Shown here: positions 1-7,906 of the stretch, piece after piece
Layout of the letters: each line of letters opens with the position of its first letter
How positions within the stretch are numbered: position 1 is the first letter of the stretch
NCBI GenBank assembly: GCA_937916365.1
Contig: CALFSY010000114.1
Location: 1-22,690, forward strand
Source: an uncultured Jannaschia sp.
Lineage (GTDB): Bacteria > Pseudomonadota > Alphaproteobacteria > Rhodobacterales > Rhodobacteraceae
Length of the DNA stretch: 22,690 nucleotides
Direction: 5' to 3'
Notes under the pieces: generated by a model
Told to the model about the DNA's origin: nothing
The model's database searches: none
Seen by the model: the letters and a program-made list of their open reading frames with translations, nothing else
Position numbers and translations under genes: made by a program

Positions 1-539
1 TGGTTAAAATGGGCCTAGCCCAAGCCCAGGCGGGCGCTGACATACTAGGCCCATCGGATATGATGGATGGGCGCATCGGCGCCTTGCGCAGCGCGTTAGA
101 GGCCGAGGGCCACCATGGGGTGGTTATATTATCTTATGCGGCAAAATTCGCCTCGGCGTTTTATGGGCCATTTCGTGATGCCGTGGGCGCATCGGGTGCG
201 TTAAAGGGCGACAAAAAAACGTATCAAATCGACCCCACCAATTGTGATGAGGCGCTGGCCTGCGTTGCACGGGATTTGTCCGAAGGTGCAGATATGGTCA
301 TGGTCAAACCGGGGCTGCCGTATCTTGACCTGTGTCGCATGGTGAAAGACCGGTTTCATGCCCCCACCTACGCGTATCAAGTATCGGGCGAATACGCGAT
401 GATTGAGGCCGCCGCCGCCCAGGGCTGGATTGATGGAGATCGCGCAATGTTAGAAAGCCTAACGGCATTTCGTCGTGCGGGGTGCGACGGGGTGTTGACG
501 TATTTTGCGCCAAGGGCAGCGCGCTTGTTAAACGGATAA
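1..539 (+). CDS. hemB: delta-aminolevulinic acid dehydratase (porphobilinogen synthase), 3' part
   Basis: HemB condenses two 5-aminolevulinate molecules to porphobilinogen in cytoplasmic tetrapyrrole (heme, bacteriochlorophyll, B12) synthesis. The gene is cut by the window edge; the first complete codon is at position 3 and the frame runs to the TAA at 537-539. Visible family signatures are the APSDMMDGR-like stretch (here GPSDMMDGR), the AAKFASAFYGPFR segment carrying the first active-site lysine, and MVMVKPG carrying the Schiff-base lysine, followed by the YQVSGEY loop. The fragment covers roughly the last 180 of about 330 residues. The ATG at 9 is internal and is not the start. A short hairpin lies just after the stop. 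The identification is firm; only the N-terminal half is unseen. Confidence 0.96.
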   Translation, partial: VKMGLAQAQAGADILGPSDMMDGRIGALRSALEAEGHHGVVILSYAAKFASAFYGPFRDAVGASGALKGDKKTYQIDPTNCDEALACVARDLSEGADMVMVKPGLPYLDLCRMVKDRFHAPTYAYQVSGEYAMIEAAAAQGWIDGDRAMLESLTAFRRAGCDGVLTYFAPRAARLLNG

Positions 540-555
540 ACCATAATGCTTTATT

Positions 556-568
556 CCCGTTCGGCGGG
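556..568 (+). terminator. small hairpin after hemB, weak terminator candidate
   Basis: CCCG (556-559) and CGGG (565-568) form a short GC stem around the loop TTCGG, 17 bases after the hemB stop. No U-run follows, so termination would be weak or Rho-assisted. This is a visual call only. Confidence 0.25.
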
Positions 569-682
569 TATATTGATAGATGACAAGCCATCAAACATCA
601 TGTAAGATTATATTAAGAATGGGAAAAGTGCCACCCTAAACATGCAGGTGTGCCAAATTCCCGCACTATATTGAGGCATGAC

Positions 683-1240
683 ATGAGCAGGTTTTCAAGA
701 CGCACCTTTGTAATTAGCGGTGCCAGTGTTCCAATTTTGGCCGCATGTGGCAATGGGCTAAATTCCCGTGCGTCTGATCGCATCGACGCGCGCGTGGATG
801 GCGCCATAAATTTGATGTATGATGAGGTGCCAGGTTCCCGCGAATTGGCGCAAAATGCCGCCGGTATGTTGGTGATGCCCTTGGTAACCGAGGCAGGTTT
901 TGGGTTTGGCGGGGCCTACGGGCGCGGGGCCTTGCGAATCGGGAATGCGACGGTGGACTATTACTCTGCGCTTTCGGGCAGCTTTGGTCTACAAATTGGG
1001 GCGCAACAGTATGCCCACACCTTATTTTTCATGACCAGCAACGCATTGCGGGAATTTCGGCGTTCCACGGGATGGGCTATCGGGGCCGATGTGCGGTATG
1101 CTGTTACGGATGTGGGCGAAACGCTGGGATTGGATACGACCGTTTTGCTTGATTCCGTTATCGCTGTGATCTTTGGGCAAGCGGGCCTGATCGTGGGCGC
1201 CACACTTGATGGCACACGTTATACGCGCATCATCCCATAA
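683..1240 (+). CDS. SYLF-domain (Ysc84-like) lipoprotein
   Basis: The 185-residue protein belongs by sequence look to the SYLF/Ysc84 (DUF500) group, whose members are described as lipid-binding. The bacterial members are small envelope proteins of unclear role. The N-terminus has a twin-arginine-like SRRTF, a hydrophobic stretch and the lipobox LAAC, giving a lipid-modified Cys22. The mature part carries the family-style repeats of glycine and aromatic residues (GFGFGGAYGRGAL, the YYSALSGSFGLQIGAQ segment) and a C-terminal GLIVGATLDGTRYTRI. I chose the ATG at 683 over the in-frame ATG at 650 because GAGG (673-676) is well spaced before 683 and because the signal peptide then starts at the N-terminus. 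It appears monocistronic between hemB and the acylase gene. Confidence 0.82.
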   Translation: MSRFSRRTFVISGASVPILAACGNGLNSRASDRIDARVDGAINLMYDEVPGSRELAQNAAGMLVMPLVTEAGFGFGGAYGRGALRIGNATVDYYSALSGSFGLQIGAQQYAHTLFFMTSNALREFRRSTGWAIGADVRYAVTDVGETLGLDTTVLLDSVIAVIFGQAGLIVGATLDGTRYTRIIP

Positions 1241-1323
1241 TTTTATGTGACTTAAGGGGCGCTTTACATTTTTGCTGCGCGCGCATTAGACATGTTGCCG
1301 TAGTTTTGCTTTCATGAGCTGCC

Positions 1324-3795
1324 ATGAATCTTGTCTTAAAATGGCTTTTGCGCCTGGGAACTTTGGCGATTATTGCGACTATGGTTGTCTTCACCATTGC
1401 GTGGTGGATTGCTGCACGCTCTATTCCAAATTACGATGCTGATTGGCGGGTTACGGGCATCACTGCGCCCGTTGAAATTGTGCGTAATACGGCCGCCGTT
1501 CCACATATATTTGGGGCGACTGACGAAGATGTCTTTTATGGGTTAGGGTTTGCCCACGCGCAAGATCGGCTTTGGCAAATGCTGATGTTGCGACGCACGG
1601 CCCAAGGGCGGTTGTCTGAACTATTTGGCCCCACCACGCTAGAGGTTGATGACCTACTGCGGCGGTTAAATTTATATGGCCACGCCACGCAATCCGTCAC
1701 CGCGCTGGATCCCGAAACAATTCGGATGTTGGAGGCATATGCCCAAGGTGTAAATGCTTGGCTACGCCTCATTGGGACCGAGGCACTGGGCCGTGGGGCC
1801 CCGGAATTGTTTCTTTTCGAACCGCAAATCGCACCATGGCGCCCCGCCGATAGTATTGTTGTAACGCTGCTTATGGCCTTGCAGCTTTCGACACATCACG
1901 AGGCAGAAGTTTTGCGCGCGCGTGCCGCGTTAGGTTTGGAAAATCCTGCGCGTTTGATTGATCTTTTGCCCGATGCGCCGGGAACGGGCGTGGCCGCCTT
2001 TGGCGACTATGCCAGTTTATTTGGCACACATCCACAGCAATTTGCCACAGCCCGCACACAACCACGCCATCCTTTGCATCCAAATACCCATGGCCCCACA
2101 CGCGGCGGTGCATCAAATGCCTTTGCCGCCGCGCGCCACCGATCTGCGGCGGATGGGGCGCTTTTAGCAAATGATCCGCATATGGGGTTAAGCGCCCCTG
2201 CGATATGCTATTTGGCGCGGCTAGATCTGCAAACCGGGGGGGTTATTGGGGCCACCATCCCCGGTGTGCCCGTGATTTTATTAGGGCGTTCTGAACGGCT
2301 GGCCTGGGGTATGACGGCGGCATATTTAGATGACATTGATCTTTATGTTGAACAGCTTAACCCAGAAAATCCCGAAGAATACCGCACGCCAGAAGGGTGG
2401 GCGCGTTTTGAGACGCAGCGCGAAATCATCAACGTTGCGGGCGAAGCCCCGGTGACAATCACACTACGCCAGACGGAAAACGGCCCTGTGATCCCTGGCA
2501 CGCATTTTAATATGGGTACCGTGACCCCACCAGGCCATGTGATGAGCATGGCATGGACGGCGCTAACAGACGAAAACACCTCAATCCAAACTGGCCTAAG
2601 CCTAATGCGGGCAAATAGTTTAGAAGATGGGCTGAACGCAGGCAGACATTTTGTGGCACCGGCGCAAAACCTCATGCTTGCCGCGGATGATGGGCGGATT
2701 GCGATGCAGGTTATTGGGCGCATACCTTGGCGTTTGACGGCCCATGAAACCCAGGCCCGTATGCCCGCCCCCGGATGGATTGCGGAAAACCGATGGCAAG
2801 GCACATTGCAATACTTTGCCAATCCTACCTTTGCTAATCCTGAAAGCGGGCTTTTAGGGAACACAAACAATAAGATATTGGAACGTGATTTTCCCTTACA
2901 TGTGTCGTATTTTTGGGGCGATACACAAAGGATAACGCGCCTACAGCGTTTGTTAGAAGAACGCGAAGTTCACACACGCAACAGTTTTATCGAAGCACAG
3001 CTCGACACCGTTTCCGCCGCCGCGCGTAATGTCTTGCCATTAGTTGCACGCGATTTATGGTTTACAGGCGAAATCGCGCCTGAGGGCACCCCAGAACGAC
3101 GACGCCAGCGTGCGTTGGCACTGTTGGCCGAATGGAACGGTGAAATGAACGAACATCTGCCAGAGCCTTTAATTTTTGCGGCCTGGATGCGGGAACTTCA
3201 ACAACGTTTGATCCGTGATGATTTGGGCGCATTGGCCGATGAATTTGTGACAGTTGAGCCATTGTTCATCGAACGTGTCTTTCGCAACGTGAACGGGGCC
3301 GGCACATGGTGCGATGTGCGCCCATCCACTGTTGAGGAAGATTGCACAACAATCGCCCGCACCGCACTTGATGACGCCTTACAATTTTTAGAGGATTTGT
3401 ATGGCTCAGACGTCGAAAGTTGGCGTTGGGGGGCCGCACATGAGGCGCGCCATACGCATCCGGTTTTGGGGGATACACGCCTATTTTCCTGGATCGTGAA
3501 CATTCGACAATCGACATCGGGGGGGGATTTTACGCTACAACGGGCAGCAACATCGGGCATCCTGCCCGATCCGTTTGCTAACATACATGCAGCAGGATAC
3601 CGCGGTGTTTATGATTTTGCCGATCCCGATAGTTCGGTTTTTATCATTGCCACGGGTCAATCGGGCCATCCATTAAGCCGCCATTATGATGATTTAGGCG
3701 AACTGTGGCGGCGTGGTGAATACATTCCCATGGCGCTTGATCCAGAACTGGCGCGTGCGGGGAATTTGGGTGTGACAACACTAACCCCCCGATAA
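1324..3795 (+). CDS. penicillin acylase family (S45) Ntn hydrolase
   Basis: This 823-residue protein matches the S45 family: precursors that self-cleave to alpha and beta chains and hydrolyse amide bonds in beta-lactams, N-acyl-homoserine lactones or other acyl amides. Residues about 8-29 form a hydrophobic anchor or signal, so it probably acts in the periplasm. The autocleavage and nucleophile site is GGA-SNAF, with Ser264 (codon at 2113) becoming the beta-chain N-terminus. LLANDPHMGL and the GRSERLAWGMTA block follow as in the family, and GNTNNKI near residues 514-520 holds the conserved oxyanion Asn. Length is typical. The substrate cannot be read from sequence; AHL acylase activity is one possibility. 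A G8 tract at 3519-3526 and a G7 tract at 2236-2242 lie inside the gene. Confidence 0.92.
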   Translation: MNLVLKWLLRLGTLAIIATMVVFTIAWWIAARSIPNYDADWRVTGITAPVEIVRNTAAVPHIFGATDEDVFYGLGFAHAQDRLWQMLMLRRTAQGRLSELFGPTTLEVDDLLRRLNLYGHATQSVTALDPETIRMLEAYAQGVNAWLRLIGTEALGRGAPELFLFEPQIAPWRPADSIVVTLLMALQLSTHHEAEVLRARAALGLENPARLIDLLPDAPGTGVAAFGDYASLFGTHPQQFATARTQPRHPLHPNTHGPTRGGASNAFAAARHRSAADGALLANDPHMGLSAPAICYLARLDLQTGGVIGATIPGVPVILLGRSERLAWGMTAAYLDDIDLYVEQLNPENPEEYRTPEGWARFETQREIINVAGEAPVTITLRQTENGPVIPGTHFNMGTVTPPGHVMSMAWTALTDENTSIQTGLSLMRANSLEDGLNAGRHFVAPAQNLMLAADDGRIAMQVIGRIPWRLTAHETQARMPAPGWIAENRWQGTLQYFANPTFANPESGLLGNTNNKILERDFPLHVSYFWGDTQRITRLQRLLEEREVHTRNSFIEAQLDTVSAAARNVLPLVARDLWFTGEIAPEGTPERRRQRALALLAEWNGEMNEHLPEPLIFAAWMRELQQRLIRDDLGALADEFVTVEPLFIERVFRNVNGAGTWCDVRPSTVEEDCTTIARTALDDALQFLEDLYGSDVESWRWGAAHEARHTHPVLGDTRLFSWIVNIRQSTSGGDFTLQRAATSGILPDPFANIHAAGYRGVYDFADPDSSVFIIATGQSGHPLSRHYDDLGELWRRGEYIPMALDPELARAGNLGVTTLTPR

Positions 3796-3924
3796 TTGTA
3801 TCTTTTTCACGTCCGAATTTATGAAAGATGGGGGATATACGTGGATATTTATAAAAACCGAATCCTGCTTCTGCGTATTATACGTTAGAGCCTGCGCTAT
3901 GCGTTCCAACGTTATCTTTGGAAA

Positions 3925-4815
3925 ATGTCTATTCCTATGACCCTGCTTTATAACACCTCCGCTGCATGGGCCGAGGCCCCGCAAAAAAACATTGCTGTGT
4001 TTGGAATGTCCGGGTTAGGCAAAACGCGATTGGCCCAACTGTTGCGGGCTGGGGGGGATTGGTACCACTATTCCGTCGATTATCGAATCGGCACGGCCTA
4101 TATGGGCGAATATATCGAAGATAACTTGAAATCTCAGGCGATGACGGTGCCGTTTCTGGCCGATCTACTGCGTTCTGATTCCATTTGCATTCGGTCGAAA
4201 ATACGTTTTGAAAACCTGTCGCCGCTTTCGACATTTTTGGGCAAACCCGGGGCACGCGACAAAGGCGGTCTTAACATTGATGAATATATGCGGCGCCAAG
4301 CCTTGCATCGGCGGGCAGAAATTAACGCACTGTTGGATACACCGTCCTTTATCGCGCGTGCCCGTGACTTATATACATATCCACACTTTATCTGTGATAC
4401 AGGTGGCTCAATTTGTGAGGTTGTGAATCCACATGACCCAAAAGATGAAGTTTTGGTTACGCTTTCAACCCACTGCCTTTTGGTATGGATAAAAGACCCT
4501 GCAGGCTATACCGATGAATTGATCCGCCGTTTTGATCGCGATCCTAAGCCGTTGTATTATAATCCGGAGTTTCTGTTGTCGCTATGGCAACGCCACCTCG
4601 ATGAAACCGGGCTGACCCCCGATGCCGTGGACCCGAATACGTTTGCACGGGTGGCGTTTACCCATGCTATGGCCCACCGTGCCCCGCTTTACCATGCGAT
4701 GGCGGAAAACTGGGGGGTAACTGTACAAGCGGCCGAGGTAGAGACTGTGCGCGACGCCCAAGATGTGGTCGCGTTGATCGCACGCGCACTGGCACAACGG
4801 GATGTGCGTGCCTAA
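3925..4815 (+). CDS. P-loop ATPase-like protein upstream of metA
   Basis: The protein has 296 residues (292 if the ATG at 3937 is used). A Walker A motif GMSGLGKT lies at residues 27-34, right after the beta strand KNIAVF. Downstream are distinctive runs (DYRIGTAYMGEYIEDN, ENLSPLSTFLGKPG, HFICDTGGSICEVV), then a beta-strand segment LLVWIKDP that could be the nucleoside-monophosphate-kinase-like core continuing. This resembles a conserved uncharacterised ATPase of roseobacter-type genomes; the biochemical role is unknown. It ends 24 bases before metA on the same strand, so co-transcription is likely. TTGGA lies very close to the ATG at 3925, and either start is possible. A G7 tract at 4051-4057 lies in the gene. 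Confidence 0.78.
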   Translation: MSIPMTLLYNTSAAWAEAPQKNIAVFGMSGLGKTRLAQLLRAGGDWYHYSVDYRIGTAYMGEYIEDNLKSQAMTVPFLADLLRSDSICIRSKIRFENLSPLSTFLGKPGARDKGGLNIDEYMRRQALHRRAEINALLDTPSFIARARDLYTYPHFICDTGGSICEVVNPHDPKDEVLVTLSTHCLLVWIKDPAGYTDELIRRFDRDPKPLYYNPEFLLSLWQRHLDETGLTPDAVDPNTFARVAFTHAMAHRAPLYHAMAENWGVTVQAAEVETVRDAQDVVALIARALAQRDVRA

Positions 4816-4839
4816 ATCCATTGGCACAAAGGAAAATCC

Positions 4840-5769
4840 ATGCCAATCAAACTGCCCGATACTTTACCTGCCTACGACGTTCTCGCGAACGAAGGGGTTA
4901 TGGTGATGTCCAACACCGTCGCAGCACGCCAAGATATTCGCCCACTGCGCATCGGTTTGTTAAACCTGATGCCAAAAAAAATTCAAACCGAAACGCAATT
5001 TGCGCGTCTTATTGGGGCCACGCCGTTACAGATTGATTTCCATCTCATCCGTATGACCGAACATCAAACAAAAACCACATCCGCCACCCATATGGAGGCA
5101 TTTTACCGCCCCTTTGCCGAGGTTGCAGATAGCCAAGATCGTTTTGACGGCCTTATCATCACGGGTGCACCCATCGAACACCTGCCTTTTGAAGATGTTA
5201 CTTATTGGGACGAACTAAAAACAGTAATGGCATGGATCAAATCCCACGTGCACGCGACCTTTGGCGTGTGTTGGGGCGGCATGGCGATGCTTTACCATTT
5301 CCATGGCGTCAATAAACATATGCTAAATACAAAGGCATTTGGATGCTTTCGGCACCGCAATCTTGCCCCCACATCCCCCTATTTGCGTGGGTTTTCCGAT
5401 GATGTTTTGATCCCAGTGAGCCGTTGGACAGAAATGCACCAAAATGAAATCGACAACATCCCCGGCCTGCACACATTAATCGGTAGTGATGATGCAGGCC
5501 CCTGCCTGGTCGAAGATGCACACCACAACGCGCTGTATATTTTCAATCATTTTGAATATGACAGCACCACATTAAAAGAAGAATATGATCGTGACATCGC
5601 TGCCGGTGTGCCCATTCACGTGCCGATAAATTATTATCCAAACAACGACCCCCGCGAAGTTCCCACCAATCGTTGGCGCAGCCACGCCCATTTACTTTAT
5701 GGAAATTGGATCAACCAAATCTATCAATCCACACCATTTGATTTGAACGAAATTGGTAAATCTCATTAA
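4840..5769 (+). CDS. metA: homoserine O-acyltransferase MetA, probably acetyltransferase
   Basis: MetA acylates L-homoserine in the first committed step of methionine synthesis, in the cytoplasm. The 309-residue protein is full length. The nucleophile is Cys144 in FGVCWGGMAM, and the NHFEYD motif supplies the catalytic His and Glu. In this family the residue at position 111 (E. coli/Bacillus numbering, two less than here) is reported to separate acetyl-CoA users (Glu) from succinyl-CoA users (Gly). Here the motif is GAPIE, with Glu113, so I predict O-acetylhomoserine formation. AAAGGA at 4828-4833 is a good ribosome binding site before the ATG at 4840. The ATPase gene lies 24 bases upstream. 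No SAM-II-like element was recognised upstream. Confidence 0.95.
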   Translation: MPIKLPDTLPAYDVLANEGVMVMSNTVAARQDIRPLRIGLLNLMPKKIQTETQFARLIGATPLQIDFHLIRMTEHQTKTTSATHMEAFYRPFAEVADSQDRFDGLIITGAPIEHLPFEDVTYWDELKTVMAWIKSHVHATFGVCWGGMAMLYHFHGVNKHMLNTKAFGCFRHRNLAPTSPYLRGFSDDVLIPVSRWTEMHQNEIDNIPGLHTLIGSDDAGPCLVEDAHHNALYIFNHFEYDSTTLKEEYDRDIAAGVPIHVPINYYPNNDPREVPTNRWRSHAHLLYGNWINQIYQSTPFDLNEIGKSH

Positions 5770-5860
5770 AAACGAGACTTATAAATCTAATTTTAATTAG
5801 ATATTTCTTTGTATTAATCATTTATAAATAAATTTTTATTTCTAAACAAATATTATACTT
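5770..5860. other. AT-rich junction between metA and accessory module A
   Basis: This is a strikingly AT-rich spacer with two near-perfect palindromic stretches: ATCTAA/TTAGAT (5785-5790 with 5797-5802) and AAATAAA/TTTATTT (5826-5832 with 5835-5841). The first is followed by a T-rich run and may act as an AT-rich terminator for metA. The base composition change coincides with the left edge of the unknown gene group. Confidence 0.5.
5785..5809 (+). terminator. AT-only hairpin with T-rich tail after metA
   Basis: ATCTAA and TTAGAT pair across a TTTTAA centre, and ATTTCTTT follows. The stem has little GC, so efficiency is doubtful, but its position 16 bases after the metA stop fits a terminator. 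Confidence 0.3.
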
Positions 5861-6208
5861 ATGATTATGACCAAAGCACAAATGCGGGCAACAGTACCGC
5901 AACGGGCAGCAGAATTTGAAAAACGCATCGGTCAATACCTGCGTGATTGTTATCCAAACTTAGCTTTTGATGATGATACCTTGTTATTAGACCGTATCGC
6001 GCGCGCGCATCGGTATGCACGTGAATTGGGCTTTACCAGCGACCAACATGTGGTTGATGTTGTTGAAGCCTGTGCGTTATTGGGTGGTGAAGTTTATCAA
6101 CACGTCCTTTTCCAGCGTATCGTGAAAAACCCCACCTGGCATAATGAGGAAAAATGTCAGGCCATTCGCACCCATATTATAGCCATATCCCCAAAAGCGA
6201 AATTGTAA
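5861..6208 (+). CDS. small helical protein of module A, unknown function
   Basis: The protein has 115 residues (113 if the ATG at 5867 is used). It is predicted mostly alpha-helical and cytoplasmic, with no signal peptide. The pattern is an N-terminal Gln/Arg-rich helix, then LRDCYP, then helices containing ARAHRYARELGFTSDQHVVDVVE and a final KCQAIR helix. Small proteins with this general layout occur in type VI secretion or toxin-associated gene islands; this resemblance comes from memory and was not searched. No clear Shine-Dalgarno is seen in the AT-rich leader. Its stop abuts the next start directly (TAAATG), so the three genes of the module are probably one operon. Base composition is lower in GC than in metA. 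Confidence 0.65.
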   Translation: MIMTKAQMRATVPQRAAEFEKRIGQYLRDCYPNLAFDDDTLLLDRIARAHRYARELGFTSDQHVVDVVEACALLGGEVYQHVLFQRIVKNPTWHNEEKCQAIRTHIIAISPKAKL

Positions 6209-6937
6209 ATGCAGGATTTTAGCACTACACAAGATGTGACCGATCCGGTTGCCCGTTGCCCATCGAATTGTGATGAGGCCATGAACCTAGTTATGGAGGA
6301 CGTGAACCGTATCACCCGCGTCCCCGATCCGTTAGAACGTAACGCCGCCATAACGCAGGCGTATCGTAATTTGGGGGAACGTTCACCATTTAATTATTGG
6401 ATCCGTTTGGCGGGATATGTATCTACCCAAGGCGGGTGTGCAATGCAACAAACACAACGCTTTGGTGCTGAAATACTGATTAATAAAGAAAATGCTTTAG
6501 AAGCCTTAATGGACGCGAATACTACGATTTTCTCATCGGTTTATCCGCCTAATGAATTTATGCAGCGGTGTGGGTTTGAAAAATTAAAAGAATGTAATAA
6601 TGGCGGGGCATTTGAGCCGGAGATCGATGAAGACTTAATGGCCGGCCTTGAGGCGCTGCACAACGGCAACTGGCGTAGGGCGGCAGATTTGATTGCAGTA
6701 TATGAACAGATGGAAGTCGTGCAACCAGTTTACGAAAGGCATTCGAGAGTTTTCAATCAGATGGAAAACGCTGATAACTGGGTACCAGGAGATCAAACCT
6801 CAATCCCTGTGTCATATGAATGTACGCGCGATAATCTCGTCTCACTTGGCAATCTAGAAATACAAAATCCAGAAGATCGCGTTCAATACTATCATCTGCT
6901 TATGGATCGGACGATGCAGATTGAGGGATTGAGATGA
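6209..6937 (+). CDS. conserved hypothetical protein of module A
   Basis: This 242-residue protein has no signal peptide or membrane segment. The N-terminal third has the pattern RITRVPDPLERNAAITQAY followed by NYWIRLAGYVSTQGG. A middle part contains SSVYPPNEFMQRCGFEKLKEC, and a helical part near residues 140-175 (LHNGNWRRAADLIAVYEQMEV) looks like a TPR-like helix pair. Proteins with a similar DP-RN-ITxAY signature are, to my recollection, carried beside secretion-effector genes; I cannot name a family with confidence. It starts directly after the previous stop and overlaps the next gene by four bases (ATGA), which indicates translational coupling. Confidence 0.7.
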   Translation: MQDFSTTQDVTDPVARCPSNCDEAMNLVMEDVNRITRVPDPLERNAAITQAYRNLGERSPFNYWIRLAGYVSTQGGCAMQQTQRFGAEILINKENALEALMDANTTIFSSVYPPNEFMQRCGFEKLKECNNGGAFEPEIDEDLMAGLEALHNGNWRRAADLIAVYEQMEVVQPVYERHSRVFNQMENADNWVPGDQTSIPVSYECTRDNLVSLGNLEIQNPEDRVQYYHLLMDRTMQIEGLR

Positions 6938-7803
6938 GGATTTCTCTATTTGCCTTTGCAATCATCTTGATCATCACACTTTTCTTTCTTGGAAGGAATC
7001 TAACACCAATGCCTACACTAGATCGTCCTATTGTGACCGTGAATGCGCACATTCTAGATCGTTATGTCGGTTATATTCGTGATAATAATCTTGCCGATGT
7101 CGAAAATCGTGCGCGGGAAAGAGAGTATTCGGATCGTATGCCAAGTTACTTAACGGCACCTGCGGCGAATGATAATCCCAATGCTCCTGGCGGCATCATC
7201 GTAAATTACGACCATCCCGATTGCCCCGTTACCCTGCCCGCCGGACGACAATTTATGTTTGGTCAAACTGGTGGTATTATTGATCATATAGGTGGTTTTT
7301 TTCCGCTTGAACCATTATCCTGGGATGACATGCAGGCGGAAATACTCCGATTAATCGCCGTGTTCGATAATGCCGGGTGGGTGCGTAGCCGGGGGCAACA
7401 CGGCCCGGATATTGGTATTCGCACGGAAATTACCCCTGAACATTTGGCCGTATTCCCACCTAACACACCCAAATGGGTCAACATTGGGTTTTGGGAACAG
7501 TGCGACAATTCCTATATCAAGGTGCAGGTGCAGGTGCGCCATTACAATAGTTCTTCCCCTGGATCATTCATCCCGCCCGCACCGTTATCCGACCCACTTG
7601 ATCCCTTTGCTGAGGATCAGTTTTTATTTCTGGTGCGGTTCCGCATCGATCAATACAGTCCCGTGCACAATGAATTGACTCTTCTACGAAACATGCGGCG
7701 GATTGATGTAAACGGCGATCCAGATGAAGCTATCCCATTGGCCACATGGTTGGATGATCCCGATTGGCGCCCAGAGGGATGGCAGGGCATATATGTGCCT
7801 TAG
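6934..7803 (+). CDS. membrane-anchored extracytoplasmic protein of module A
   Basis: The 289-residue protein starts with an uncleaved-looking hydrophobic segment (residues about 3-21, IILIITLFFLGRN), after which the chain is hydrophilic and so probably lies in the periplasm. Notable features are two segments with paired cysteines (DHPDCPVTLPAG and FWEQCDNSYIK) that could form a disulfide, and a C-terminal WRPEGWQGIYVP motif. The architecture of a single anchor plus a periplasmic globular domain is common for immunity proteins that protect the periplasm, but the sequence alone does not prove this. The four-base ATGA overlap with the preceding gene ties it to the same operon. Confidence 0.7.
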   Translation: MRISLFAFAIILIITLFFLGRNLTPMPTLDRPIVTVNAHILDRYVGYIRDNNLADVENRAREREYSDRMPSYLTAPAANDNPNAPGGIIVNYDHPDCPVTLPAGRQFMFGQTGGIIDHIGGFFPLEPLSWDDMQAEILRLIAVFDNAGWVRSRGQHGPDIGIRTEITPEHLAVFPPNTPKWVNIGFWEQCDNSYIKVQVQVRHYNSSSPGSFIPPAPLSDPLDPFAEDQFLFLVRFRIDQYSPVHNELTLLRNMRRIDVNGDPDEAIPLATWLDDPDWRPEGWQGIYVP

Positions 7804-7869
7804 TGTGATAAACGGTGCTGATCGTATAAAAACCATCAACGAATAGTTTAGAAAAATATAACTTTAACA

Positions 7870-7890
7870 TTGATTTAATGATAAAATCAA
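7870..7890. promoter_or_regulatory. inverted repeat upstream of the TetR gene, candidate operator
   Basis: TTGATTT (7870-7876) and AAATCAA (7884-7890) form a perfect 7+7 inverted repeat around seven bases, 16 bases before the regulator's ATG. The size and position fit an autoregulatory TetR operator. Confidence 0.4.
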
Positions 7891-7906
7891 CTATGAAATT
7901 ATTTCA

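Noticed and set aside
2236..2242. Shorter poly-G tracts (for example 2236-2242, 3519-3526, 4051-4057, 9693-9699) as phase-variation sites
   Set aside because: Runs of 6-8 Gs recur in many ordinary genes here because GGG is a common glycine codon, so they do not stand out as the G11 and G9 tracts do.
1871..3584. Long antisense frames across the acylase gene
   Set aside because: They are shadows created by the codon pattern of the real gene and show no family features.
4816..4839. SAM-II riboswitch before metA
   Set aside because: Only 24 bases separate the ATPase stop from metA, too short for the element, and neither here nor at 3796-3924 do I see the conserved pseudoknot sequence.
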